A DNA stretch of 40,002 bases from contig JADCJC010000033.1 in the NCBI GenBank assembly GCA_020247395.1, positions 1-40,002 of the forward strand. The letters are read 5' to 3'. The first letter of the stretch is position 1. Each line of letters opens with the position of its first letter. Under the pieces are notes generated by a model that saw only the letters and a program-made list of their open reading frames with translations, made no database searches and was not told the DNA's origin. Of this stretch, positions 1 to 8,037 are shown one piece after another. This DNA comes from Rhodocyclaceae bacterium. GTDB lineage: Bacteria > Pseudomonadota > Gammaproteobacteria > Burkholderiales > Usitatibacteraceae. A program made the position numbers and the translations under genes.

Positions 1-816
1 CAATTCGCCGGTAACGGCTTGGACGCGCGAACCGCGCATACCAACACAGGTGCCGATTGGATCTACCCGCGGATCATTCGACTTCACGGCGATTTTCGCC
101 CGCAGCCCGGGATCGCGCGCCGCGCCTTTGATTTCCAGCAGTCCTTCCTCGATCTCAGGCACTTCGAGCTCGAACAGCAGCTTGATGAATTCCGGCGAGA
201 TGCGCGAGAGCACTAATTGCGGCCCGCGCAAATTGCGGTCGATCTTGAGGAGAAAAGCCCGCACACGGTCGCCAACACGCAAATTCTCTTTGGGGATCAG
301 CTCAGATTTTGGCAGCAAAGCTTCGATACGTCCGGATTCAACAATCACGTTGCCGCGCTCCATCCGCTTGATCGTGCCGGTTACCAGTTGCTCGTCTCGC
401 GCCAAGAAATCCTGAAGGATCTGTTCGCGCTCGGCATCGCGGATTTTTTGCAGGATTACCTGTTTCGCCGTTTGTGCGCCGATACGACCAAAATCAACCG
501 CCTCCAACGGCTCTTCGATTACGTCGCCGATTTGTAGGTTTTCACCGCGCTCAGGGGCGTCTGTAATGGCGATTTGACGAGCTGGTTCCTCGTGCTCTTC
601 GTCGGGCACCACGGTCCAGCGGCGAAACGCCTCGTACTCGCCGGTGAGCCGATCAATTTGAACCCGAACGTCGGCTTCTTCTTGAAGCACCTTATCGGCA
701 AATTTTCGTTTGGTTGCTGATGCCAGCGCCATTTCCAGCGCAATAAAGACGGTCTCTCTTGGGACACTTTTCTCTCTCGCGAGGGCATCGACCAGCAACA
801 AAATTTCTCGACTCAT
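1..816 (-). CDS. nusA: Transcription termination/antitermination factor NusA, N-terminal part (cut by window edge)
   Basis: Encodes the first 272 residues of NusA, which binds RNA polymerase and nascent RNA and modulates pausing, termination and antitermination in the cytoplasm. The reading frame is open to base 1, so the C-terminal KH and acidic repeats lie outside the window. The start [18 protein letters not shown] is typical of proteobacterial NusA. It is followed by the NusA N-terminal domain, an S1 RNA-binding domain (around residues 135-200, with [14 protein letters not shown]) and the start of the KH region ([18 protein letters not shown]). The start ATG at 816-814 follows a GGAG-type ribosome site about 8 bases upstream. 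It sits 64 bases downstream of rimP on the same strand, the conserved rimP-nusA(-infB) order, so co-transcription from the rimP leader is expected. Identification is secure. Confidence 0.97.
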   Translation of the reverse strand, partial: MSREILLLVDALAREKSVPRETVFIALEMALASATKRKFADKVLQEEADVRVQIDRLTGEYEAFRRWTVVPDEEHEEPARQIAITDAPERGENLQIGDVIEEPLEAVDFGRIGAQTAKQVILQKIRDAEREQILQDFLARDEQLVTGTIKRMERGNVIVESGRIEALLPKSELIPKENLRVGDRVRAFLLKIDRNLRGPQLVLSRISPEFIKLLFELEVPEIEEGLLEIKGAARDPGLRAKIAVKSNDPRVDPIGTCVGMRGSRVQAVTGEL

Positions 817-880
817 TTTCTTACATCTCCATCGTATCCGCCAGTCCGCTAGCGGACAGTCGCAGTTGTTTACTTTTTTT

Positions 881-1405
881 CTATATCTGTGGGATCAATC
901 GCGCTTTTTCGATCTGGCCAAGTTTCACACACACGGTCTTTCCGCCGTCGCTCGCGACCGACACTGTTTTGCCCGTCACTTTGTTGGATTTTCCCGACTT
1001 GCCGATCGGCTTCGCCAACTCTTCTCCATCAGAAATCAGAAACGTCACGGAATCTTCTTCGACAGCGGAAATCACGCCGTCAAAGCGCTTGCGGTTCTCA
1101 ACCATCGTATTCAACCGCACCCGCACCGGTTGGCCGCGAAATCGCGAAAAATCCTTGCACGTCTTCAACACTCGATCAAGCCCCGGCGAAGACACTTCAA
1201 GTCGTTCGTAATCTACGTTTTCGACCGTTAACGCATGGGATAGCTGATTGCTTACCTTGCTACAGTCCTCAACCGTGACGAAGCCCTTGCCTTCCGGCCG
1301 GTCAATAAAAACTCTGAGCAGCCCGCGAGGAGCCCTCTCGATCTCGACTAGCTCTAGTGAGAAGCTCTTCAATGCGTCATCGATGATTTTTTCTAGGTTT
1401 GCCAA
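881..1405 (-). CDS. rimP: Ribosome maturation factor RimP
   Basis: Encodes RimP (174 residues), a cytoplasmic 30S subunit maturation factor. Visible family features are [26 protein letters not shown] (an N-terminal beta-alpha domain, here described in part), the conserved [10 protein letters not shown] segment near residue 85, and a C-terminal SH3-like barrel. I chose the TTG at 1405-1403 because AGAGGA lies 8 bases before it and the product [12 protein letters not shown]... matches the normal RimP N terminus. The frame stays open much further upstream, but that extension is cysteine-rich, lies in the leader and is not RimP-like. It is followed by nusA after 64 bases. Family identity is certain; the non-ATG start is inferred from the ribosome site and usual length. 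Confidence 0.93.
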   Translation of the reverse strand: MANLEKIIDDALKSFSLELVEIERAPRGLLRVFIDRPEGKGFVTVEDCSKVSNQLSHALTVENVDYERLEVSSPGLDRVLKTCKDFSRFRGQPVRVRLNTMVENRKRFDGVISAVEEDSVTFLISDGEELAKPIGKSGKSNKVTGKTVSVASDGGKTVCVKLGQIEKARLIPQI

Positions 1406-1548
1406 TCTACAAGTCCTCTGCGCGTGCCCCTTGCGCCAAGGTTGTACATCGGCGGTGTTTGGAAAAAAGAAGGCGCGCAAGACAGCGGCCTTCCGGTCAA
1501 CGCGAAGCCCACCGCTTCGGCTGAAGCAACACCCATAAACGCAAGAAA

Positions 1549-1570
1549 CAAAAAATGGGCCGAAGCCCAC
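1549..1570 (-). promoter_or_regulatory. Terminator-like hairpin at the start of the rimP leader
   Basis: On the minus strand GTGGGC-TTCG-GCCCAT forms a 6-bp stem with a UUCG-type loop, followed at once by six T. It has the form of an intrinsic terminator but begins at the predicted transcript start, so it cannot end an upstream gene: the nearest gene upstream is the divergent receptor gene. Premature-terminator-like leaders upstream of rimP are known in proteobacteria (the rimP-leader candidate attenuator class). A second small hairpin (GCTTC-GGCT-GAAGC on the + strand, 1514-1527) lies further down the leader. Regulatory role is inferred. Confidence 0.5.
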
Positions 1571-1576
1571 TTGAAA

Positions 1577-1582
1577 AGTATA
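1577..1582 (-). promoter_or_regulatory. Extended -10 promoter of rimP-nusA
   Basis: On the minus strand the sequence TGGTATACT gives an extended -10 element (TGn plus TATACT). No convincing -35 box is seen at the right distance, as is common for extended -10 promoters. It predicts a transcript start near base 1570, about 165 bases before the rimP TTG. Inferred from sequence only. Confidence 0.5.
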
Positions 1583-1686
1583 CCACCGGGGGACTTTAAA
1601 GATGACGGATTTTTGGCGCATTCTGTGACAAGGGGGCGAGAAACAGTCGGCACAACCAGTCGCAAACAAGCCATGGGCACGCCACT

Positions 1687-1708
1687 ATTGTCGCGAAATT
1701 GCAACAAT
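1687..1708. promoter_or_regulatory. Palindromic operator-like site upstream of receptor 1
   Basis: TGTCGC-GAAATT-GCAACA, extendable by AT on each side to 22 bases, with arms matching at 7 of 8 positions. The same 6-N6-6 layout is found upstream of the other two receptor genes. It lies 200 bases before the receptor ATG. No adjacent regulator gene identifies the binding protein. Confidence 0.5.
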
Positions 1709-1750
1709 GTGCCGCTAATCGGATGCTCACGCGCAACGGACGGCCACTCT

Positions 1751-1779
1751 TTGTGCCGAGGCGATTACACTCTTAGCAT
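1751..1779 (+). promoter_or_regulatory. Possible promoter of receptor 1
   Basis: TTGTGC and TAGCAT are separated by 17 bases, a weak sigma-70-like pair about 130 bases before the receptor start and about 40 bases downstream of the palindrome. Support is weak because neither box is close to consensus. The rest of 1583-1907 shows no gene. Confidence 0.25.
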
Positions 1780-1907
1780 CGTAGCAACGCCTCTCGCCGT
1801 TCTTGCAAAGCCAAGAGCGGCTATTTCCTATTTCGATCATCGGTTCATTGTCCCCAGCATTTATTCCAAAGCTTTTCCCTTAGTCGCTTCTTCCATAAAG
1901 GAAACCC

Positions 1908-4661
1908 ATGAAAAACAATACGTTACGCATCATGTGCGTCGCGCTTGGTTCGGTTGGGCTGTTAACCCAGCTCGGCGTTAACGCCCAAACCGCCCCTGCG
2001 CCCGCCAAGCCTGAAAAAATCGAAGTAACAGGGTCTAACATCAAACGTGTTGATGCTGAGACGCCGGCGGTGGTGCAAATCCTTACAAAAGAGGACATCG
2101 AGCGTAGCGGCGTCGCCACAGTCGCCGAATTGTTGCGCGCCGTCCCAGCCATGGGCGGTGGCGATTTGCAGGACTATAACGGCGGTTCCGGCTTTTCGCG
2201 TTCAACCCAGTCCGCATCTCTGCGTGGCCTCGGTTCCATCGGTACATTGGTGTTGCTGAACGGACGTCGTGTTGCACCAGCGGCTAACGCGGACCCCAAC
2301 ACCGGCCAGGGCCAAGCGTACAACCTGAATACGATCCCCCTCTCGGCCATTGAACGCATTGAGATCCTGAAGGACGGCGCGTCTGCAATTTACGGCTCGG
2401 ATGCCATTGCCGGTGTGATCAACTTCATTCTGCGTAAGGACTATCAAGGTGCTGAGATCAGCGTTTCCGGCGGCAGCACGCTCGAAAACGTTTTCCGTAA
2501 CTACACCGTAAACGCAACGGCGGGATTCGGCGACCTCGCAAAAAACCGTTACAACGTCTTGCTTTCCGGTGAGTATTTCTCCCGCACACCAGTTGACTAT
2601 CGTCAACCAAATGCGGTCGAAAACAACGACTATCGTCGCCTCGCCAGCCGCGACGCGCTGACTTCTACCCTGTCGATCATCCCCAACTACTACCGCGAAT
2701 CCGTTCGCGGCAATGGCGTGTTCAACGTTGGTCTTCCGACCGACCCGCGCTGCCCGGCGGCATTGACCGTATCGGCCACCGCTGGTTGTCGTGCAAACGC
2801 CTTTGATTACATCCAGATTCAGTCTGGCGCTGAGCGTGGCGGCATGTTGGTCAAAGGCACCATGGACTTTTCAGCGACCTTGCAAGGCACCGCCGAGCTA
2901 AGCTTTACGCGCGCCATCAACAAATTTGTCGATAGCCCGCCGACCCTAGACGGGACAGGCGTCGGGTCGATCTGGTTTAACCGCGCCGGCCAGCGCTTTA
3001 GCTTTTTGATGACGCTACCCGTCGGCCACCCCGACAATCCCTACGCATTCCCCGTCGGCCTGCGCTATCGCTTCGCCGATTTGGGCACGACCTACACCAA
3101 GACCGTCAATGACGCGTCGCGTGTTTTGGTCGGCCTGACGGGTACTTGGGGCGGATGGGATTTCGAAACCGCATACTTGTTTAGTCAAACGAAACGCACC
3201 GAAACGGCCAACGGTCGCTTGTACTATCCGGCGCTCGTCGCAGCGGTTAACAACCGCACCTATCGGTTTGGCGGTGTAAACAGCGCAGCTGTCATTTCCG
3301 CATTGAATCCATACCGCACAGGTACCGGCAAGACCGAAATTTCAAGCGTCGATTTGAAGGGTTCGCGTGAGCTGTTCTCATTGCCGGGCGGCATGGCAGC
3401 ACTGGCGGCTGGTGTCGAATTCCGCCGCGAATCGTTTGACATCGTCTCCGATCCAGAGCAAGTCGCTGGCAACTACGTCGGTATCGCATCGACCACCGTT
3501 GGCGCTTCACGCACCGTCAACTCGTTCTTCGCCGAGTTGTCGGCACCTGTGCTGAAGAACGTTGAGACCCAACTGGCCGTTCGCCACGACCGTTATAGCG
3601 ATTACGAAAGCTCAACCACACCGAAGTTTGGACTGAAGTGGAAAGCACTCGATACCTTGGCAGTTCGTGCAAACTACGGCGAGGCATTCCGCGCACCGTC
3701 GTTGACACAAACGTCTAACTCGCGCGTCCAATCATTTAGCACCGTGACCGATCCGGTCCGCTGCCCGAACGGTTCAACACCACTCCCAGGCGGTGACGCA
3801 ACCGACTGTACCGGTCGTACAGTGGCGAGCATCTTCTTGCCAACCACCGGATTGGAACCAGAGCGTTCGAAGAGCTTCTCGTACGGCTTCATTTTTTCGC
3901 CGTCGGATCGCACATCGTTGCAAGCTGACCTTTGGGAAATTCGGCGTCGTAACCAGATCGACCGCTTTAGCGCCCAGCAGGTGATCAATAACGAATTTAC
4001 ACCCGGCTATATTGGTGGACAAGTTCAGCGCAACACCAATCCAGCTTCGTTCCTGACCACCGCAGCAGGCGTGCCTATCCCCGGTACAGGCCCGGTTGAG
4101 ACCACGGTTCGTCGCTTCTTGAACCTCGGTGAAACCCGCGTCAAGGGTGTTGATTTGGACGTACGTCACCGCTTTAGCTTGGGTGGTGGTCGCGTCACGC
4201 TAAACGCGCTGGCAACTTGGATGATCCGTTACGATTACCAGTTGACCAAGGGCGGCGCGTATGTGAACGGTGCGGGCAACTTCTACCTGTTTGAGACGCC
4301 GAAGCTGCGTGGTACGGCAACCGCTTCGTACGCCAAGGGCGACTGGTCAAGTTTTGTGCGTTACAACTACACCGGCGGCTGGGATTACAACGATCCGACC
4401 GTCGCCTCTGGCTGTTACCTCGGGTCGACCTCGCTGACATTGGCCTACTTGGGCCGCTGCCAAGTCCGTTCATGGACAACCATCGACATCGGCACCAGCT
4501 ACGCGGGCTTTAAGGGCTTTACGTTGGCGGCGGTGATTCGCAACGTCGAAAACCGCCGTGCACCGTATGACCCGAACCAAACAACGCTTGGATTTAACCC
4601 GTCGTATCACAACCCGCTTGGCGCAAATGCCAACGTGTCGGTGACATACAGCTTCAAGTAA
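1908..4661 (+). CDS. TonB-dependent outer-membrane receptor 1
   Basis: A 917-residue outer-membrane transporter that would import a ligand using energy passed from TonB-ExbBD. A signal peptide (residues 1-26, cleaved after VNA) is followed by an EKIEVTGSNI stretch that may be the TonB box. The plug domain holds the hallmarks SLRGLGSIGTLVLLNGRR and IEILKDGASAIYGSDAIAGV, and the rest is a long beta-barrel. It ends in Phe-Lys after an alternating strand (SVTYSFK), close to a usual BAM signal. There is no N-terminal STN signalling domain, so it is not a FecA-type sensor. Several Cys pairs fall in predicted loops. AAAGGA precedes the ATG. It is the first of three tandem receptors and closest to the second; the substrate cannot be read from the sequence. 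Confidence 0.93.
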   Translation: MKNNTLRIMCVALGSVGLLTQLGVNAQTAPAPAKPEKIEVTGSNIKRVDAETPAVVQILTKEDIERSGVATVAELLRAVPAMGGGDLQDYNGGSGFSRSTQSASLRGLGSIGTLVLLNGRRVAPAANADPNTGQGQAYNLNTIPLSAIERIEILKDGASAIYGSDAIAGVINFILRKDYQGAEISVSGGSTLENVFRNYTVNATAGFGDLAKNRYNVLLSGEYFSRTPVDYRQPNAVENNDYRRLASRDALTSTLSIIPNYYRESVRGNGVFNVGLPTDPRCPAALTVSATAGCRANAFDYIQIQSGAERGGMLVKGTMDFSATLQGTAELSFTRAINKFVDSPPTLDGTGVGSIWFNRAGQRFSFLMTLPVGHPDNPYAFPVGLRYRFADLGTTYTKTVNDASRVLVGLTGTWGGWDFETAYLFSQTKRTETANGRLYYPALVAAVNNRTYRFGGVNSAAVISALNPYRTGTGKTEISSVDLKGSRELFSLPGGMAALAAGVEFRRESFDIVSDPEQVAGNYVGIASTTVGASRTVNSFFAELSAPVLKNVETQLAVRHDRYSDYESSTTPKFGLKWKALDTLAVRANYGEAFRAPSLTQTSNSRVQSFSTVTDPVRCPNGSTPLPGGDATDCTGRTVASIFLPTTGLEPERSKSFSYGFIFSPSDRTSLQADLWEIRRRNQIDRFSAQQVINNEFTPGYIGGQVQRNTNPASFLTTAAGVPIPGTGPVETTVRRFLNLGETRVKGVDLDVRHRFSLGGGRVTLNALATWMIRYDYQLTKGGAYVNGAGNFYLFETPKLRGTATASYAKGDWSSFVRYNYTGGWDYNDPTVASGCYLGSTSLTLAYLGRCQVRSWTTIDIGTSYAGFKGFTLAAVIRNVENRRAPYDPNQTTLGFNPSYHNPLGANANVSVTYSFK

Positions 4662-4684
4662 GCTGAGCTTCACCTCAAGATAAA

Positions 4685-4713
4685 AGCGGGGGCTTCGGCC
4701 CCCGTTTTCTTTT
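4685..4713 (+). terminator. Intrinsic terminator of receptor 1
   Basis: A perfect 7-bp stem CGGGGGC-TTCG-GCCCCCG is followed by TTTTCTTTT, 24 bases after the stop codon. It separates receptor 1 from receptor 2, so each has its own transcript. Confidence 0.93.
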
Positions 4714-4751
4714 GTCGGTTAGGTCATCTCAACCCACGACACTGAAACAGC

Positions 4752-4773
4752 TATGTTGTAAGTTCGCAACAAT
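4752..4773. promoter_or_regulatory. Palindromic operator-like site upstream of receptor 2
   Basis: TGTTGT-AAGTTC-GCAACA with the same 6-N6-6 geometry as the sites before receptors 1 and 3, 195 bases before the ATG. A looser second pair, GTTGC-N9-GCAAC, follows at 4781-4799. The remaining 4800-4967 is AT-rich leader with no gene; TACAAT at about 4820 could be a -10 box but no matching -35 is clear. Confidence 0.5.
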
Positions 4774-4967
4774 CCAGCAGGTTGCCGCTGACTTGCAACC
4801 GCAATTTTTGGCAAAAAGCTACAATCTCGGGTCTCTTTTTTAGAATCTTTCAAGAACTGTCACATTCCGTTTCGTGGCCCTATAGCTCCACTGCAGCGAA
4901 TCGGGGAAGTAATTTGTAATCCGCATCAACTAACGTCATACCATCATCTCCACTCAAGAGGTAATTT

Positions 4968-7763
4968 ATGCAGAACTTCAAACCCCGCGCACTGATATGT
5001 GCACTGACTGCGGCTGGTGCCTTTGGCGCACTTTCCATCGGCAGCGTATTCGCACAGGCCGCCCCTGAAAAGAAAACCGAAAAAATCGAAGTGACCGGCT
5101 CAAACATCAAACGTGTTGAGGCCGAGTCGTCGGCACCTATTCAGGTCATCACTCAAGAAGAGATCCGCCGTTCTGGCAAACAGACCGTGACCGAGTTGTT
5201 GCGCGAGTTGCCCGTCAACGCCGCAAACGGCTTGACCGAACTCACCGGTTCCGGCAGCTTCTCCTCGGGTGCCGCTTCTGTGTCATTGCGCGGGTTGGGT
5301 TCTACCGCGACCTTGGTTCTACTGAATGGTCGGCGTATTGCGCCATACGGCTTGGCTGACCCGAACTTTGGCCAATCCGGCATTACCAATTTGAACGCAA
5401 TCCCGGTTGACGTCATCGAGCGTATTGAGATCCTCAAGGACGGCGCATCGGCAATTTATGGTTCTGAAGCAATCGCGGGTGTGATCAACATCATTCTGCG
5501 TAAAGACTACAGAGGCGGTCAGGTCGGTGGTAATGCAACCACCAACAACAAAGGCAAGTACAACACGCAGTCCGCCGTGGCATCCATCGGTTTTGGCGAC
5601 CTCGCCAAAGACCGCTACAACGTGTTTGCCAACTTTGAAGCTTACAAACAAAAGTCCGTTCGTTTCGTTGAAGTGGAAGACTTCCTCAACCGCCAAGAAT
5701 TCCGTGACATTTATCTGACGGGCGTCCAGAACTCCGCCTACAGCCCATTCCTGACCTACATCACTAACGCGGCAGGCGCGACCGGTCCTTCCGCAGGTGC
5801 AGCTTGCCCGGCGTCAAACGTGATCGATGCTCGTACATTTTTGGGCGTACCGGGCACCCAGTGTCTTTACGACAACGTTTCTCGCTCGGAAATCGTACCA
5901 AAAGTTGAGCGCTCGAGCGTATTTGCACGCGGCACGTTCGACGTCTCTGGCACCACCCAGTTGTATGCAGAGGGTAGCTACGTTAAGAACTCGGTTTACT
6001 TTTTGGGTTTCCCACAGGCCGTCGGACAAGGTACTGGTGCCACATTTAATCCGAGCACCGGTCGTTTGAATCCCGCCCCAACCCAGTTGGCAATCGGTCA
6101 TCCAAATAACCCGTTTGCGCGCTTGACGTCGGTACGTGCTCGCATGGACGCAATTGGCCCGCAAGATAACGAAGTTGAAAGCAAGACCTCACGTGTGGTG
6201 GCGGGCATCAAGACCGTGCTTGGAAGGTTCGATTTTGAATCCGGCTTAATGTACAACCGTAACCAGCAGGACACCACCAACTACAACGCTTTACGTTATG
6301 ACCGACTGGTTCAAGCCTTTGGCTTTACCGTCGTGCCAAACGCAGTTGGCAACCCAACCCTAGTGGCAAATCCAGCAGGCGGCTTCTACAACTGGGCTGC
6401 GCCAAACTCTGGCACCATTACTGCCGACTCCATCCGCATCAATGCCAAGGATAAGGCTGACTCGAAGTTCACCGTTTGGGACGCTAAGTTGTCTGGTGAA
6501 ATCGGCCAGATGGCAGGCGGCGCGGCCGTATTTGCATCGGGTGTGGAATATCGTAAAGAAACACGTGTTGTAACCCCAGACGCTGAGAAGATCCGCGGAA
6601 ACATTTTTGGTCGCGGTGTCGCCTCAGTCGACGGTAGCCGTACGGTATCCACTGTTTTCGGCGAGTTGATTTTGCCGGTGTTGAAGAACGTTGAGCTTCA
6701 AACGGCTGTGCGCTACGACCGTTACTCTGACTACGGCAGCTCGCTGACCCCTAAAGTGGCGGCTTCGTGGGCACCAATGTCCAACCTGAAATTGCGCGGT
6801 AGCTTCGCCCGCGGCTTCCGTGCACCGGCGCTGACGGAAATCACCCGTTCGTCCACTTCAGGATTCTTCAACGGCGTGGACGACCCACGTCGTTGTAATC
6901 GCGGTGCCGGCATAACGGTTGGCTGCAGTCTATCGATCCCTGGTCTGATCGTAGCGTTCCCTGGGGTACAACCAGAGAAAGCGGAAACCTACTCTGCCGG
7001 TTTTGTTTGGGAAGTCAACACCAACACAAACGTGAGCGTGGACTACTTCAATATCGCCCGTCGTAACGAAATTTCGTTCCTGTCGCTGAACGAAATCTTG
7101 TTAAACGAAGGCTCGACCAACCCACTTTACGCAAACCGCGTGGTACGTGATCCGGCCAATACCAACCCTACAGTGCCAAACGACCCGGGTGCCATCTTGT
7201 TTGTCAGTACCTCGTTCGCAAACTTGGGTGAAACTCGCGTTCGCGGTGTCGACTTCGACATCCGTCACCGTATCTCCCTCGGCAGCTACGGCCGCCTGAC
7301 ACTGAACGGTGTCGCGACGATGTATACGGACCAACGCGGTTCCGGTGCGGCGGGCCAGCCATTGACCAGCTACAGCGGCTTCCGCAATGCCCCCGAGTGG
7401 CGTGGTCAGCTTCGTGCGAACTGGGAAGTTGGCGACTGGACCAGCACCGGTGTAATGAACTTTGTGGGTCCGTTCAAATCCTTCAGCAACCCTGAAACAC
7501 AAAGTGCAGGAAGCCAAGCGGTGATTCGTGACTGTAACAATAAAGCGAATACCTATCTGGGTATTTGTACGGTTTCCGCGTACGTTACATTTGATGCTGG
7601 CACGGAATATCGTGGCTTCAAAAATTGGCGTTTGAACTTCACTGTTCGCAACATCGCCAACACCAAGCCCTCGATGGACCCACTGGCACGTCCGTTTAAC
7701 CTCAACTGGTATCAGCCACAGGGTATGAACTTTGTGGCCGGTGTACGTTACAGCTGGAACTAA
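4968..7763 (+). CDS. TonB-dependent outer-membrane receptor 2
   Basis: A 931-residue receptor, a clear paralogue of the preceding gene. A signal peptide ends near SVFAQA, then comes EKIEVTGSNIKRVEAESS, nearly the same as in receptor 1. The plug segments SLRGLGSTATLVLLNGRR and IEILKDGASAIYGSEAIAGV are followed by a beta-barrel ending VAGVRYSWN. No STN domain is seen. GAGGT lies 6 bases before the ATG. The conserved FGDLAKDRYNVF and VLKNVELQTAVRYDRYSDYGSS segments also occur in receptor 1, which supports a tandem duplication followed by divergence in the extracellular loops and hence probably in ligand. It has its own operator-like site and terminator. Confidence 0.93.
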   Translation: MQNFKPRALICALTAAGAFGALSIGSVFAQAAPEKKTEKIEVTGSNIKRVEAESSAPIQVITQEEIRRSGKQTVTELLRELPVNAANGLTELTGSGSFSSGAASVSLRGLGSTATLVLLNGRRIAPYGLADPNFGQSGITNLNAIPVDVIERIEILKDGASAIYGSEAIAGVINIILRKDYRGGQVGGNATTNNKGKYNTQSAVASIGFGDLAKDRYNVFANFEAYKQKSVRFVEVEDFLNRQEFRDIYLTGVQNSAYSPFLTYITNAAGATGPSAGAACPASNVIDARTFLGVPGTQCLYDNVSRSEIVPKVERSSVFARGTFDVSGTTQLYAEGSYVKNSVYFLGFPQAVGQGTGATFNPSTGRLNPAPTQLAIGHPNNPFARLTSVRARMDAIGPQDNEVESKTSRVVAGIKTVLGRFDFESGLMYNRNQQDTTNYNALRYDRLVQAFGFTVVPNAVGNPTLVANPAGGFYNWAAPNSGTITADSIRINAKDKADSKFTVWDAKLSGEIGQMAGGAAVFASGVEYRKETRVVTPDAEKIRGNIFGRGVASVDGSRTVSTVFGELILPVLKNVELQTAVRYDRYSDYGSSLTPKVAASWAPMSNLKLRGSFARGFRAPALTEITRSSTSGFFNGVDDPRRCNRGAGITVGCSLSIPGLIVAFPGVQPEKAETYSAGFVWEVNTNTNVSVDYFNIARRNEISFLSLNEILLNEGSTNPLYANRVVRDPANTNPTVPNDPGAILFVSTSFANLGETRVRGVDFDIRHRISLGSYGRLTLNGVATMYTDQRGSGAAGQPLTSYSGFRNAPEWRGQLRANWEVGDWTSTGVMNFVGPFKSFSNPETQSAGSQAVIRDCNNKANTYLGICTVSAYVTFDAGTEYRGFKNWRLNFTVRNIANTKPSMDPLARPFNLNWYQPQGMNFVAGVRYSWN

Positions 7764-7789
7764 GCGAAACAGGCAGCAAAGCCGTTCAA

Positions 7790-7818
7790 AAAAGAGGGGG
7801 CTTCGGCCCCCTTTTTTA
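7790..7818 (+). terminator. Intrinsic terminator of receptor 2
   Basis: GGGGGC-TTCG-GCCCCC stem preceded by an A-rich run and followed by TTTTTT, about 30 bases after the stop. The flanking A and T runs extend the pairing. Confidence 0.93.
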
Positions 7819-7868
7819 TTGCCCCGCAAAAGAGCGCAGCTTCGCGGAACTGTCACAACCTGCATGGC

Positions 7869-7890
7869 AATGTTGCTTTTTAGCAACAAA
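7869..7890. promoter_or_regulatory. Palindromic operator-like site upstream of receptor 3
   Basis: TGTTGC-TTTTTA-GCAACA is a perfect 6-bp inverted repeat with a 6-base spacer, the cleanest of the three sites, 148 bases before the receptor 3 ATG. Just upstream, GAACTGTCACA (7847-7857) repeats an 11-mer also found before receptor 2 (4854-4864), though on the other side of the palindrome there. Confidence 0.55.
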
Positions 7891-8037
7891 AGCATTATGG
7901 CCGTGGCTTGACCCTGCTACGCCCGTTATCCTAGCAATGTTTTCCATTTCGTGACCGTTTGTTGAAGTTCGCGTGACGTGTTCATGTTCATACAGGCGGT
8001 TAGTTGATTGTTGGTTTTTCATTAGGGAGGTTACGCA

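Noticed and set aside
1406-1669. N-terminal extension of RimP to an ATG at 1669
   Set aside because: It would place the predicted promoter and leader hairpin inside the coding region, and the added residues are not RimP-like.
4781-4799. Second GTTGC...GCAAC pair before receptor 2
   Set aside because: Spacer of 9 bases breaks the 6-base rule seen in the three main sites; kept only as a note.
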